Part shown: piece by piece, positions 25,692 through 34,405 of the stretch
Layout of the letters: the number at the start of each line of letters is the position of its first letter
Position numbering within the stretch: position 1 is the first letter of the stretch
Assembly (NCBI GenBank): GCA_964468205.1
Contig: CAYXVG010000007.1
Location: forward strand, 101,192-165,191
DNA from: CAWELS01 sp964468205
Lineage (GTDB): Bacteria > Acidobacteriota > Terriglobia > Bryobacterales > Bryobacteraceae
Length of the DNA: 64,000 bases
Direction: 5' to 3'
The notes under the pieces: generated by a model
Databases searched by the model: none
What the model was told of the DNA's origin: nothing
Seen by the model: only the letters and a program-made list of their open reading frames with translations
Translations under genes and position numbers: made by a program

Positions 25692-27140
25692 TCAGTGCTC
25701 CAACTGGCCGCGTTTTGGTGAGGTTGAGCGGCTCTGCCAGAGTTGCCGGAAAGTCCGCGGGGGCGGCGGCGGCAAATCCCGCTGGCTCATCCAGGCCTTC
25801 ATCGGGCCGGCGTTGAACATGACGGGAACACTGCTTTTCCAACTCGCGTCCTCTTCGCCAAGAGCGCCGCTGAACAGCGCAGCAGCCTCATAAAGCCTTG
25901 GATGGGTCATCACCCAGGCCCAGAGCCGGAACGCCAGCCGCTCGAGCCGGGCTTCATTTGCCCGGATCTTCGCCGTCACCGCCTCGCCACGCAACTCCAA
26001 CAAAATTTTGGGAATATCTATCTTCACGGGGCAGACCTCGGCGCACGCGCCGCACAGACTGGAGGCGAACGGAAGCCAAGGATCCTCGGTAATGCCCTGG
26101 TATTGGGGCGTGATAATGGCGCCAATCGGGCCGGAGTACACCCACGGATAATTGTGTCCCCCCACTTGCCGGTACACCGGGCAGTGATTAAGACAGGCGC
26201 CGCAGCGAATGCAATACAAGGATTGCCGCTTCTCGCGGTCTGCGAGCAGCTTCGTGCGGCCATTGTCGAGCAAGACCAGGTAGAATTCGCCGGGTCCATC
26301 CACTTCACCCTCGCGCCGCGGCCCCGAGAGAAAGGAAGTGTAGACCGTTAGCGGCTGTCCGGTGGCGCTCCGGCCTAGCAACTTCAAAAAAATGGCCAGG
26401 TCTTGCGCCCTTGGGATGAGCTTTTCGATGCCGGCCACCGCGACATGGATCTTGGGCGCCGAGCTGCACAGCCGAGCATTCCCTTCGTTCTCGATGATGG
26501 CAATGGCGCCGGATTCCGCGATCACGTAGTTGGCTCCAGTGATACCGATGTCCGCGGCGAGGAATTTCTCCCGCAAGACGCGCCGGGCGATCATCGTCTG
26601 CTTCTCCGGAACCTCCTCGCGCTCAATACCGAGCTTGTCGCTGAACAGATCCGCCACTTGATAACGGGTCTTGTGCAACGCCGGCGCCACAATGTGCGAG
26701 GGACGCTCCTTCGCAAGTTGGATGATGTATTCGCCGAGGTCGGTCTCCACCGTCTCAAGGTGTTCTTTCTCGAGCCACTCGTTGAGATCGATCTCCTCGG
26801 TGGTCATTGATTTCGACTTGACGATCAGCTCGGCCTTCCGTTCCTTGGCCAAGTCGATAAGAAACCGCGCCACTTCCGCGCCATCGCGGGCATAGACAAC
26901 CTTACCGCCGCGAACAGTGACTTGCTCCTCCACTTCCTCCAGGTAGTAATCGAGATTCTCCAGTGTATGCTTCTTGATCTGGTGCGCCTGCTCCCGCCAC
27001 TGTTCAAATTCCTCCCGCAGATCGGCGGGAATGGATCCTTGACGCTTCTGCATCAACCGGCCGGTCGAGGTGTAGATCGCCTCCACCAAGCCGGTGTTGC
27101 CGAGGGTCTTCCGGATCTTTTCAACGGGGATGGGATTCAT
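25692..27140 (-). CDS. lutB: lactate utilization iron-sulfur protein B (LutB/YkgF family)
   Basis: The 482-residue protein has an N-terminal LUD domain (DIGITGANYVIAESGAIAI near residue 195). Two 4Fe-4S ferredoxin clusters follow, CIRCGACLNHCP near residue 310 and CGACAEVCP near 360. The C-terminal region with the VMFNAGPMKAW segment is the LutB tail. It passes electrons from lactate oxidation in the cytoplasm. It starts nine bases after the lutA stop. Confidence 0.93.
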   Translation of the reverse strand: MNPIPVEKIRKTLGNTGLVEAIYTSTGRLMQKRQGSIPADLREEFEQWREQAHQIKKHTLENLDYYLEEVEEQVTVRGGKVVYARDGAEVARFLIDLAKERKAELIVKSKSMTTEEIDLNEWLEKEHLETVETDLGEYIIQLAKERPSHIVAPALHKTRYQVADLFSDKLGIEREEVPEKQTMIARRVLREKFLAADIGITGANYVIAESGAIAIIENEGNARLCSSAPKIHVAVAGIEKLIPRAQDLAIFLKLLGRSATGQPLTVYTSFLSGPRREGEVDGPGEFYLVLLDNGRTKLLADREKRQSLYCIRCGACLNHCPVYRQVGGHNYPWVYSGPIGAIITPQYQGITEDPWLPFASSLCGACAEVCPVKIDIPKILLELRGEAVTAKIRANEARLERLAFRLWAWVMTHPRLYEAAALFSGALGEEDASWKSSVPVMFNAGPMKAWMSQRDLPPPPPRTFRQLWQSRSTSPKRGQLEH

Positions 27141-27149
27141 AACTACACC

Positions 27150-27875
27150 TTAGCGACTGGCCAAAACCTCTGCCAGGTGCAAGGTTTTCACGGCCGATCC
27201 GGCGCGGGAGAGCGCCCCCTGAATCTGCATCAGGCAGCTTGAATCGATGGAGACCACTGCCTCGGCGCCGGTGCGCAAGATGGACCTAATTTTAGTTTGC
27301 ACCATCGCGCCGGATACATCGGCAAACTTCACCGAGAACGTGCCGCCGAACCCGCAACATTCCTCGGGAATATCCATTTCCTTCAACTGGAGTCCCTTGA
27401 CGTTGGCGAGCAACCGGCGCGGTCCATCCTTGATCTTCAGCTCGCGCAGAGCGTGACAACTATCGTGATAGGTGACCACCTTGTCGCAGCGCGCGCCGAC
27501 GTCTTCGACCCCCACCACGCTGGTCAGGAACTCGGAAAACTCCCACGTCCGCTTCGCGATCTGTTCAGCCGCGGCCAGCGTATCGGGTTCGCCGGCGAAA
27601 AGTTCCTGGTAGTGGTGCGAAACCATCGAGGTGCAGGAACCGGAAGGCGACACGATATACTCGGCGTCTCCGAACACCTTGAGGAAGTGTCGCGCGACGT
27701 CCCGGGCCTCATCGCGGAAGCCGCTATTGAAAGCAGGCTGACCGCAGCACGTTTGGCCGCGGGGAAAATCGACCTCGCAGCCCACCCGCTCTAGTACCTC
27801 GGCCGCGGCGAGGCCGGCCTTGGGAAATAGCTGATCGACAACACAGGTTACAAACAGTGAGACCCGCAAGGACAT
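27150..27875 (-). CDS. lutA: lactate utilization protein A (LutA/YkgE family)
   Basis: The protein has 241 residues from ATG at 27875; a TTG nine bases further up is less likely. It has two cysteine-rich CCG domains, with the motifs TCCGQPAFNSG near residue 45 and ECCGFGGTFSVK near residue 170, as in heterodisulfide-reductase-like Fe-S proteins. With LutB and LutC it oxidises L-lactate to pyruvate. It is the first gene of a tight lutABC operon. No lactate permease or regulator is seen next to it. Confidence 0.92.
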   Translation of the reverse strand: MSLRVSLFVTCVVDQLFPKAGLAAAEVLERVGCEVDFPRGQTCCGQPAFNSGFRDEARDVARHFLKVFGDAEYIVSPSGSCTSMVSHHYQELFAGEPDTLAAAEQIAKRTWEFSEFLTSVVGVEDVGARCDKVVTYHDSCHALRELKIKDGPRRLLANVKGLQLKEMDIPEECCGFGGTFSVKFADVSGAMVQTKIRSILRTGAEAVVSIDSSCLMQIQGALSRAGSAVKTLHLAEVLASR

Positions 27876-27976
27876 GAAGACCAAATTGTATCATCAGCTT
27901 CGCGCCCGCCGGGCGGCTGTTGGCATGCTTACTCGAACATGGGGGATAATCTGGCTTTTTGTCTGAAGGAGGAGCA

Positions 27977-29509
27977 ATGATTCAGGAGCTCAAGACCGGA
28001 CGCCTGACGGAACCCGTCAGTGGAAGGTCATGGAGCGGGGAAAAAGCCGCATCCTCGGTGGAACGCGGTGTTGCACGCTTCCAGCGCCTGTGGCCGCGGC
28101 GCGGCGAGCGGGTGTTTCCGCCATTCGGCAACCGGCTGGAGTTCTTCGCTGAACTGCTCGCGGTTTGACGGGTCGGCGGCTGCGCCATTCCGGTGGACGC
28201 GCGTCTTACCCCGTTCGAAATAGATGCCCTTTTGCAGTCGGCTTCTCCTCGGTTCGCCGTCGTGGATTCTGACACCGGCGCGGGGTTGAGCGCCACGCTC
28301 GCGAAGGCCGCCGGGGAAGTCCTGCTTGCCAAAGATTGTCCGGATGCGCCCGGTCCGGCCGGTTTCAGCCGCGCCAGGCTTGACGACGACGCGCTCATCC
28401 TGTTCACTTCCGGTTCGACCGGAAAGCCGAAAGGCGTGGTCCATACTCGCCGCTCCCTGCGGGTACGGTGGATCGTGCTCTGGCAGTGCCTCGGGGTGAA
28501 ACGCTAAGGGCGGACACTCTGCCTGCTGCCCACTCAGTTCGGCCACGGCCTCATCTGCAACTGCCTGTTCCCTTGGCTGAACGGCAAAGACCTCTTCATC
28601 ATGCCGCCGTTCCAGCCCGGAATCGCCATGCGACTGGGACAAGTGCTGGATGCACACCGCATCACCTTCATGTCGTCGGCGCCGCCCGTGTGGAGGCTGG
28701 CCTTGAAGCTCGCTAAGCCACCGCAGGCGGGCTCGCTGGAGCGGGTCCATATCGGCTCCGCGCCTCTATCCGCTCACCTCTGGAACAACGTGCGTTCGTG
28801 GTGCGGGACGAGCGAGGTGTTCAATGCCTATGGAATCACGGAGACCGGAAGTTGGGTGGCCGGCACGACGCACGGAGACTTCGAACCGGAGGATGGTCTG
28901 ATCGGCCGCGGCTGGGGGGCGGTGGTGAAGGTGCTCCAGCACCGCGATCCGGAGGGATGGCTCACACCCGAGGCCAAATCGCCGCCCGGCGGCGCCGGAT
29001 AGGTATGGCTGAACACGCCCGTCCTCGCGAAGGGCTACCTCGACCGCGACGACCTTACCAACGAGGTTGTCTCCGGCGGCTGGATTACGACCGGGGATAT
29101 CCGTTTCCTGAATGACGCTGGCCATTTGTACCTGAAGGGCAGGGAGCGCGAGGAGATCAACAAGGGCGGCATGAAGGTCTATCCGGCGGATGTAGACGCC
29201 GTGGTGGAGCGCTTCCCCGGCGCCTCCGACGTTTGCACCTTTGGCTACGTGGATCCGTTTCATGGACAGAACATCGGCATCGCAGTGCTGCTGAAAGGCG
29301 CCGGCGAGGAGCAGATTCGCGGTCTCCACGCATGGATGTCCGCACACCTCGCCGAGCACAAGATGCCTCTGCGGTGGTATCTGCTGGACGAAATTCGCCG
29401 TACCTCGCGCGGCAAGATTAATCGCGAAGACGTGATGAATGGGTGTCTGGCGGAACAGCCGATGGATTTAGACGCCGCGCTTTCCCGCACTCCGGGAAGC
29501 GACATCTGA
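27977..29509 (+). pseudogene. acyl-AMP ligase (benzoate-CoA-ligase-like) reading frame with three in-frame stops
   Basis: One uninterrupted frame of 510 codons runs from ATG at 27977 (AAGGAGGAG upstream), with stops TGA at 28166, TAA at 28505 and TAG at 29000. There is no frameshift. All adenylation motifs survive: LFTSGSTGKPKGVVHT, NAYGITETGSW, TGDIRFL and the catalytic Lys in RTSRGKINRED. By family comparison from memory, each stop falls where an aromatic residue would be expected: Trp before RVGGCAIPVDARL, Tyr before GRTLCLLP, Tyr before VWLNTPVLAKGYL. Each needs a single substitution. It is probably a very young pseudogene; sequencing error or readthrough are alternatives. The next gene is an acyl carrier protein, so the enzyme likely loaded an acyl group onto it. 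Confidence 0.8.
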
Positions 29510-29524
29510 GCACTCGATATCCTT

Positions 29525-29839
29525 ATGAGCCGCGAAGATAATCGAGCCAAGCTGATGGAGTTCCTGACGACGATCCAACGCCCAGGACACAAGATCCGCA
29601 AGGTCACAGACGATCAGAACCTGATCCGTGAGGGGTTGACCGACTCGTTGGCCATCCTCCAGATTGTTTCTTACCTCGAGGAAGACCATTCCGTCGACTT
29701 CTCGGAGCGCGGCGCCGATCCCGATGAACTCAGTTCGGTAGGCGGGATCCTGAACGACATTGAACAGAACAGGGAATTATGGCAAAGCTGCTGGGCTGGT
29801 ACCGCGAGGTATCGCAGTTTCACGAGCAGTAGAAGCTGA
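29525..29839 (+). CDS. acyl carrier protein, possibly with altered C-terminus
   Basis: This 104-residue frame starts 15 bases after the ligase frame. Residues 1-82 look like a carrier protein, with the phosphopantetheine serine in LIREGLTDSLAILQIV and the last helix VGGILNDIEQN. The final 20 residues (from RELWQSC) do not resemble a carrier protein and overlap the next reading frame by about 60 bases, so a late frameshift or lost stop is possible. It probably receives an acyl or aryl group from the ligase for transfer by a membrane enzyme, by analogy with DltA-DltC. It may be inactive if the ligase is dead. Confidence 0.65.
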   Translation: MSREDNRAKLMEFLTTIQRPGHKIRKVTDDQNLIREGLTDSLAILQIVSYLEEDHSVDFSERGADPDELSSVGGILNDIEQNRELWQSCWAGTARYRSFTSSRS

Positions 29840-29955
29840 TTGCCCTGGCGCAGACCATTCCCGGGAGAGTCGTAGTCTGCGCCCTTGCTCTCCTCCTGCT
29901 GCGGCCCTACAAGGAAGGCCGCGTGATGATGGTGGCCGTGGCGCTGGTTAGCAGC
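29779..29955 (+). pseudogene. possible remnant of a membrane-protein gene
   Basis: A frame from ATG at 29779 reads MAKLLGWYREVSQFHEQ, then TAG at 29830, then a stretch with a membrane segment (RVVVCALALLLLRPYKEGR) and fades after VALVSSE. It carries the same kind of single in-frame stop as the ligase. It may be the 5' stump of a third gene of the ligase/carrier operon that lost its 3' part. I do not recognise the family. Confidence 0.25.
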
Positions 29956-29993
29956 GAAACCGCTTCTTCGCCTCGCTGTTTGGAATCGATGCG

Positions 29994-30008
29994 GTGTAGT
30001 CACTACAC
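29994..30008. promoter_or_regulatory. perfect palindrome GTGTAGT-C-ACTACAC, candidate operator
   Basis: Seven-base arms (29994-30000 and 30002-30008) flank one base, ending eight bases before the ATG at 30016. The TGTAGT/ACTACA half sites resemble those bound by BlaI/MecI-type repressors, but in the opposite arrangement. A repressor here would block transcription or initiation of the small cysteine-rich protein gene. No regulator gene is adjacent. Confidence 0.45.
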
Positions 30009-30015
30009 TGTAAGT

Positions 30016-30423
30016 ATGCGATCCATTGCACTTCTGCTCTTGATCGCGGGGCTGGCGTTGGGCGCGTCCGAGGAGACAATACGTGGAACACTAACCTCGA
30101 CTCCCGCCGGTGAACCCGCGCTCAAGACTAGCGCCGGGAAGCTGGTACGATTGCAGGGCGACGCCGAGACCAGGGACGTCATTCGGGACGAACGACTGGA
30201 AGGCGCCGATCTCGAGGTGCGGGGGAAGTTCACCGCAAACGATCTTTTCCGGATTGGACCGTTTCACAAACGGTCGATGTGGATTTGGAAGCAAGGCCAC
30301 AAACACTTCGTTTCTTACTGGTGCAGCGTCTGCTCGATCCGAACCTACACTCCCGGGATCTGCATGTGTTGCCAGGATGAAACGGAGCTCGATCTCAGAA
30401 CCGAAAACGAGATCGAGCAATAA
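30016..30423 (+). CDS. small secreted cysteine-containing protein, unknown function
   Basis: The protein has 135 residues from ATG at 30016. A signal peptide (MRSIALLLLIAGLALGAS) precedes a small beta-rich domain with GTLTSTPAGEPALKTSAGK and LEVRGKFTAND, resembling an OB-like fold. The C-terminal part has four cysteines in two pairs (YWCSVC and ICMCC), which could bind a metal, an Fe-S cluster or form disulfides. The frame is open further upstream into the preceding remnant, but the signal peptide fixes the start. I do not recognise the family. A palindrome lies directly upstream and a hairpin terminator directly downstream, so it is probably a single-gene regulated unit. Confidence 0.6.
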   Translation: MRSIALLLLIAGLALGASEETIRGTLTSTPAGEPALKTSAGKLVRLQGDAETRDVIRDERLEGADLEVRGKFTANDLFRIGPFHKRSMWIWKQGHKHFVSYWCSVCSIRTYTPGICMCCQDETELDLRTENEIEQ

Positions 30424-30427
30424 GGAT

Positions 30428-30455
30428 AAAGCCTCACGCCAGTGCGTCAGGCTTT
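30428..30455. terminator. bidirectional hairpin between convergent genes
   Basis: AAAGCCT (30428-30434) pairs with AGGCTTT (30449-30455) and an inner ACGC/GCGT stem encloses a CAGT tetraloop, with one C-C mismatch. A's on one side and T's on the other suit termination in both directions, for the gene ending at 30423 and for skp ending at 30480. Confidence 0.6.
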
Positions 30456-30479
30456 GTTGAAATCACACAATTCAGGTCA

Positions 30480-31052
30480 CTACTGGGTAGCTGGAGCCAC
30501 GGCGGCGGAACTGGGCTCGGACGCCTTGGCCACTTCCTCGTCGTAAAGTTTGACGATGTCCTGCGTGATGTCTATGCCATTAGCGGCGAACAAAACGGGC
30601 GTTTGCGGATTGCTTACGTCGAGAACCAGGGTGTAACCGTTGTCGCGCGAGTACTTGCCAATCACCGCCATCATGCGCTGGCCAAGATCCTGAAGAATCT
30701 TCTCCTGCTCCAGTTGAAAGTCCGCTTGCGCGTCCTCGCTGGCACGGTTCAACCGGCGGGTCTTCTCGTCAATATCCCGCGCCAACTGCCGGCGCCGCTC
30801 TTCGCCCATCGTATTGCTGCCCTTGCTGAGCTCAGCCTGGAGGGCATTAATCTCGTCACGCAAGCTCTGCAGGCGCTTGCTGGTAGGCTCAAACTTTGTC
30901 TGCAGGTTCTGGGCCGCCTCTTGGCCCTCCTTGGTACCCAGCAGGGCGTTTTGAATGTGGATAATGCCAACCTTTGATGATTGCTCCTGCGCCTGCGCCA
31001 CGAATGCGGCGCACACTGCAATGGTTGTGGTTAAGAGGATTCTTCGGATCAC
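30480..31052 (-). CDS. skp: OmpH/Skp-family periplasmic chaperone
   Basis: The protein has 190 residues from a GTG at 31052, selected because AGGAG lies seven bases upstream and a signal peptide (to AQAQ) follows at once. The mature protein starts with KVGIIHIQNALLGTKEGQEA, the Skp strand and helix, then a long coiled coil from about residue 50 to 130 and a final strand (YTLVLDVSNPQTPVLFA). Skp holds unfolded outer-membrane proteins in the periplasm. It follows bamA by 103 bases, the classic order. Confidence 0.88.
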   Translation of the reverse strand: MIRRILLTTTIAVCAAFVAQAQEQSSKVGIIHIQNALLGTKEGQEAAQNLQTKFEPTSKRLQSLRDEINALQAELSKGSNTMGEERRRQLARDIDEKTRRLNRASEDAQADFQLEQEKILQDLGQRMMAVIGKYSRDNGYTLVLDVSNPQTPVLFAANGIDITQDIVKLYDEEVAKASEPSSAAVAPATQ

Positions 31053-31155
31053 ACTGAAACTCCTGGAATTACTTTGATGGTAGCACATCGGGCGGGGGCA
31101 TCCGGAATCTTTCGTATTGGCCGCTGTCATGCCGCTCTTCAGCCTTGATTCGCAC

Positions 31156-34083
31156 CTAAAAGGTCCGGCTGACTGTAAACCGGAAAGTTGATCTTTCTTC
31201 AAAGAAAGGAAAAGCCTGGCCGAACCGCGCCACGGAGTTGAAGAACGACGCGTCGTTCGGAAAGAAGGAACGGTCGGCGACCACCGGGGGCTGGAGGAAC
31301 TTCTGCAGTATCAGCGGGTTGTAGGCCCAGTAAAACCGGAACGGCGCATTCACCACCGGCATCATGATCTGGAATTCGATACCCGTGGACATTCGGAGCT
31401 TCTCCGTATCGGCCTCAACCAACGCCGCTCCATCGAAGGCGGCCTGAGGAAACTGGAAGTTCAGATCGTTCATGCGGCCGGGGTTCAGGCTGAGTTGGCT
31501 GGGGAAAACGATGCGGTTGAAACCGGCGTCAGCAAATAGCGCAAGTGTTACCGGTCCGAACAAGGGAATCCGGTACTCGGCGTTTCCAACCACAGAGACG
31601 TCACCGCCCGGGAAGGTCAGTTGGTTAACCGGGATATTCTGTGTCACTGGATTAAAGGTAATCCGGCCGTCTGCACCAACCGTTTTCTGCGTTCTGGTCG
31701 AACCGTCAGAGTTCAAGACCGGAACCGCCGCCGCACTGGGAATCCACGCCACCGGGCTGATGCCCCAAATGTCGAAACCGCGGATGTCGTTCTCGCCGCC
31801 CATGAAAAAGCGATTGAACGGCGGTGGGGCGACCCCGCCGTACCCGGTCACCGCCCGCGCAAGCGCGTGGAAGCCGAGAACGTGACCGGGCCGCAACGCC
31901 TTGCGGAAATACTTCAGATCTACCGTCGGAGCGATCATTTGGACATTCCCGCCGATGCCTGCAAAAGAGGTGGAGACAAAGATTGACCTACCGCGCGATG
32001 GAGTGATCGGATGGTCTACAGTGTTGTAGGTGTATGCGGGGACGATGCGGCTGGTCTGGATCCCTTCCAGGGAGTTTGGCCCGTCGAGACCCTGGAAGTT
32101 GACGAAGTTAAAAAACTCGCGGGACGCTTCGGTGAGCGGTTGAATGTCCTGACTGTCATAACCATAGGTCAGGCTCACCCGGGCAAAGCTCCTCTTCAGC
32201 GGATAGCTCAAAAAAGTGGTGAAACCGTAGCCCTGGGTATTGTAATTCAAAAGATTGTTTTGCCCGAGCTGGTTGAACAAAGGTGCGAGGTCGCGGCCCG
32301 TCAGGATCGACAGTTCGCGGCCCTGGTCAAAATCGAACCGCGATGTGTAGACCGTAAATCCGGCCTGAATGGGGCGATCGAACAGATACGGCTCGGTGAA
32401 ACCAAAGGTGACCGAACGCAGGCGCGTGCCGAGTTGAGCGTCAATGGAAAGAGTTTCTCCGAGGCCGAGGAAGTTGTTCGTCGAGTAGCCGAAACCCAAG
32501 AAGGTACCCGCGATGCCGGATACGCCGCCGGTCATGTGTACCGAGTTCCGGCCGCGCTCCTTTACGTTGAGTGTGATGTCCACCGTGTTCGTTTTGGTGT
32601 CGCGGCGGATCTCGGCCGACTCCTCTTCCTTTAGCACCTCGAAATAACCCAACTGGTTAAGCCGCAGCAAGCTTACTTCCCAGAGGCGGGTGTTGAACAT
32701 GTCGCCCTCGTCGACGAGGAGTTCGCGCCGGATGACCTTGTCGCGCGTCGTCGTGTTGCCGGCGAAATCGATCCGGCGAACGAAGAACTGCTCGCCTTCA
32801 TCCACGCTCAGCGTCATGTCCACTTTGTCGGTCGCCGGCAGGAAGTCGAAGTACGGCTCGGCCACCATGTCGATATAGCCGAATTCTCCATAGAGTTTGC
32901 GCATATTCTCGAGGCCTTCGCGCAGCTTCTTGGTGGAGAAGACATCGCCCTGGTCCATCTGGAACAGGGGCCGCATGAGGGTCTGAGGGGTGCGGAATAG
33001 CGTAACCCCCTCAAAGAGCACGTTGTTCAGATGGTACTGCCGGCCCTCTTCCAAGTTGATAATAATATCGGCCTTCTTGCCGGGCTTGTTCGGGTAGAAA
33101 AGCGGAATTTTGAAACCCCCGCCGCCGGTATCCCGCAATTCGAGCTCATGATCGAGGGCCTTCGCCTGAAAGTAGCCGCGCTCCTGGTAGAAGTTCCGCA
33201 TACGTTCTTTATCTTCCTCGAGCTTAGTGGAGTCAAAGGACTTGGAGAACAAATTCTCGAATAGGATCGAGTGCGGGATGCCGATGGGCTTCAGGTTTGC
33301 CATCGACCGGATTACGACGCGGTCGCTAAACACCTCGTTGCCCTCAATGTCGATTTTGCCGACCTTGACCTTCGGACCCTCATCGATTTTGAAGGTGATC
33401 TCGAGGGACGATGGTGGAATCTGCCGTATCTGCGGATCGATCACAGCAAACTGCCTGCCACGCTCCGCGAGAAACTCCTGCAACACAATCACCGCGCGCT
33501 GCACCTTGTTCGGGTCATACTGAGTTTCCACCGACAGGCCGACACGACGCTCCTTGAAGCGGTCCAGGATGTCTGAGATTTGTATCGATTTGTTGCCTTC
33601 GTACTTGATCGACCTCACCACGCGCCGTTCCACCAGACGGAAACGGACAATCCAGCCGTACTGGCCTGTTTCCCGCTCTAAGGTGATGTCATCGAAACGT
33701 CCGGTGTTCCACAGCGCCATGAAGTCGCGGTGGAGCGCCTCGAGATCCAACCGGTCGCCCTTCTTGGAGAAGATCATCGCCCGTAAGGTGGCTTGCGGTA
33801 CACGACGAGACCCTCGGAACTCGATTGCCTCAATCACATCCTCGACTTCTTCGGGCTTCGGCGCCTCCGGCTGCTCTGGAGTCTCAAAAGGGCTCGGCGG
33901 CTCCTGGGGCGGCTGTGCTTGAGCCGGCTCCTGCTCCTGAGGCACTGCTTCGAAAGGATTCTGCGAGGGCTCCGGCGGCTGCTCAGGGGATTGCTGCGCC
34001 GCAGCCCCGGAGAGGAGAATCGCCAAGACGAATAGAAGAACGAATACACGCATGTTCAGGCTTCGACGCCTGGCCAAATTCAT
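31156..34083 (-). CDS. bamA: outer membrane protein assembly factor BamA
   Basis: The protein has about 975 residues. ATG at 34083 has AAGGA upstream; an ATG at 34053 would give a shorter signal peptide. After the signal there is a Pro/Gln/Glu-rich linker of about 50 residues (unusual length), then POTRA domains to about residue 500 and a C-terminal 16-strand beta barrel ending in Phe (FRFTVSRTF), as required for its own insertion. The barrel contains the FMGGENDIRGFD loop motif (equivalent to VRGF). BamA folds outer-membrane proteins. Downstream skp belongs to the same operon. Confidence 0.95.
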   Translation of the reverse strand: MNLARRRSLNMRVFVLLFVLAILLSGAAAQQSPEQPPEPSQNPFEAVPQEQEPAQAQPPQEPPSPFETPEQPEAPKPEEVEDVIEAIEFRGSRRVPQATLRAMIFSKKGDRLDLEALHRDFMALWNTGRFDDITLERETGQYGWIVRFRLVERRVVRSIKYEGNKSIQISDILDRFKERRVGLSVETQYDPNKVQRAVIVLQEFLAERGRQFAVIDPQIRQIPPSSLEITFKIDEGPKVKVGKIDIEGNEVFSDRVVIRSMANLKPIGIPHSILFENLFSKSFDSTKLEEDKERMRNFYQERGYFQAKALDHELELRDTGGGGFKIPLFYPNKPGKKADIIINLEEGRQYHLNNVLFEGVTLFRTPQTLMRPLFQMDQGDVFSTKKLREGLENMRKLYGEFGYIDMVAEPYFDFLPATDKVDMTLSVDEGEQFFVRRIDFAGNTTTRDKVIRRELLVDEGDMFNTRLWEVSLLRLNQLGYFEVLKEEESAEIRRDTKTNTVDITLNVKERGRNSVHMTGGVSGIAGTFLGFGYSTNNFLGLGETLSIDAQLGTRLRSVTFGFTEPYLFDRPIQAGFTVYTSRFDFDQGRELSILTGRDLAPLFNQLGQNNLLNYNTQGYGFTTFLSYPLKRSFARVSLTYGYDSQDIQPLTEASREFFNFVNFQGLDGPNSLEGIQTSRIVPAYTYNTVDHPITPSRGRSIFVSTSFAGIGGNVQMIAPTVDLKYFRKALRPGHVLGFHALARAVTGYGGVAPPPFNRFFMGGENDIRGFDIWGISPVAWIPSAAAVPVLNSDGSTRTQKTVGADGRITFNPVTQNIPVNQLTFPGGDVSVVGNAEYRIPLFGPVTLALFADAGFNRIVFPSQLSLNPGRMNDLNFQFPQAAFDGAALVEADTEKLRMSTGIEFQIMMPVVNAPFRFYWAYNPLILQKFLQPPVVADRSFFPNDASFFNSVARFGQAFPFFEERSTFRFTVSRTF

Positions 34084-34405
34084 TGAGAGCGAATTCCTTT
34101 CCAGACCGCGACCCAAATAGACGGTGGATTCACCTGGCGGGTTTCACACTCTTGTGTCTCGCGCGGGGTTGACAGCTTTATTTTAACTGATCTGAACGGC
34201 GGCGGGCTACTCCGAGTGGCTGTAACACCCAGTTTATGTTGCCGCCCAAAACAGCTTATACTAGCACAAGGCGGTTCGAGCACCTTCTTGGGCTCTTACG
34301 GGGTTGCCAAGCAGACTGAGGGTTGATCGCGGCATTTGCGCGGGTAGGTTAAGCTGTATCCCGCGGACGAACCGCTAATGTGAAGGAGATCACGAATCGT
34401 AGATC
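34084..34405. other. divergent intergenic region (322 bp)
   Basis: No gene is seen. The region separates bamA and the ketosynthase gene. A TATACT box occurs at 34257-34262 on the plus strand without a good -35 box, and an isolated TTGACA lies further upstream without a matching -10. AAGGAG about 16 bases before the ATG at 34406 is farther than normal for a ribosome-binding site. Confidence 0.4.

Noticed and set aside
34163..34200. TTGACA box between bamA and the ketosynthase gene
   Set aside because: No acceptable -10 box at 15-19 bases on the plus strand.
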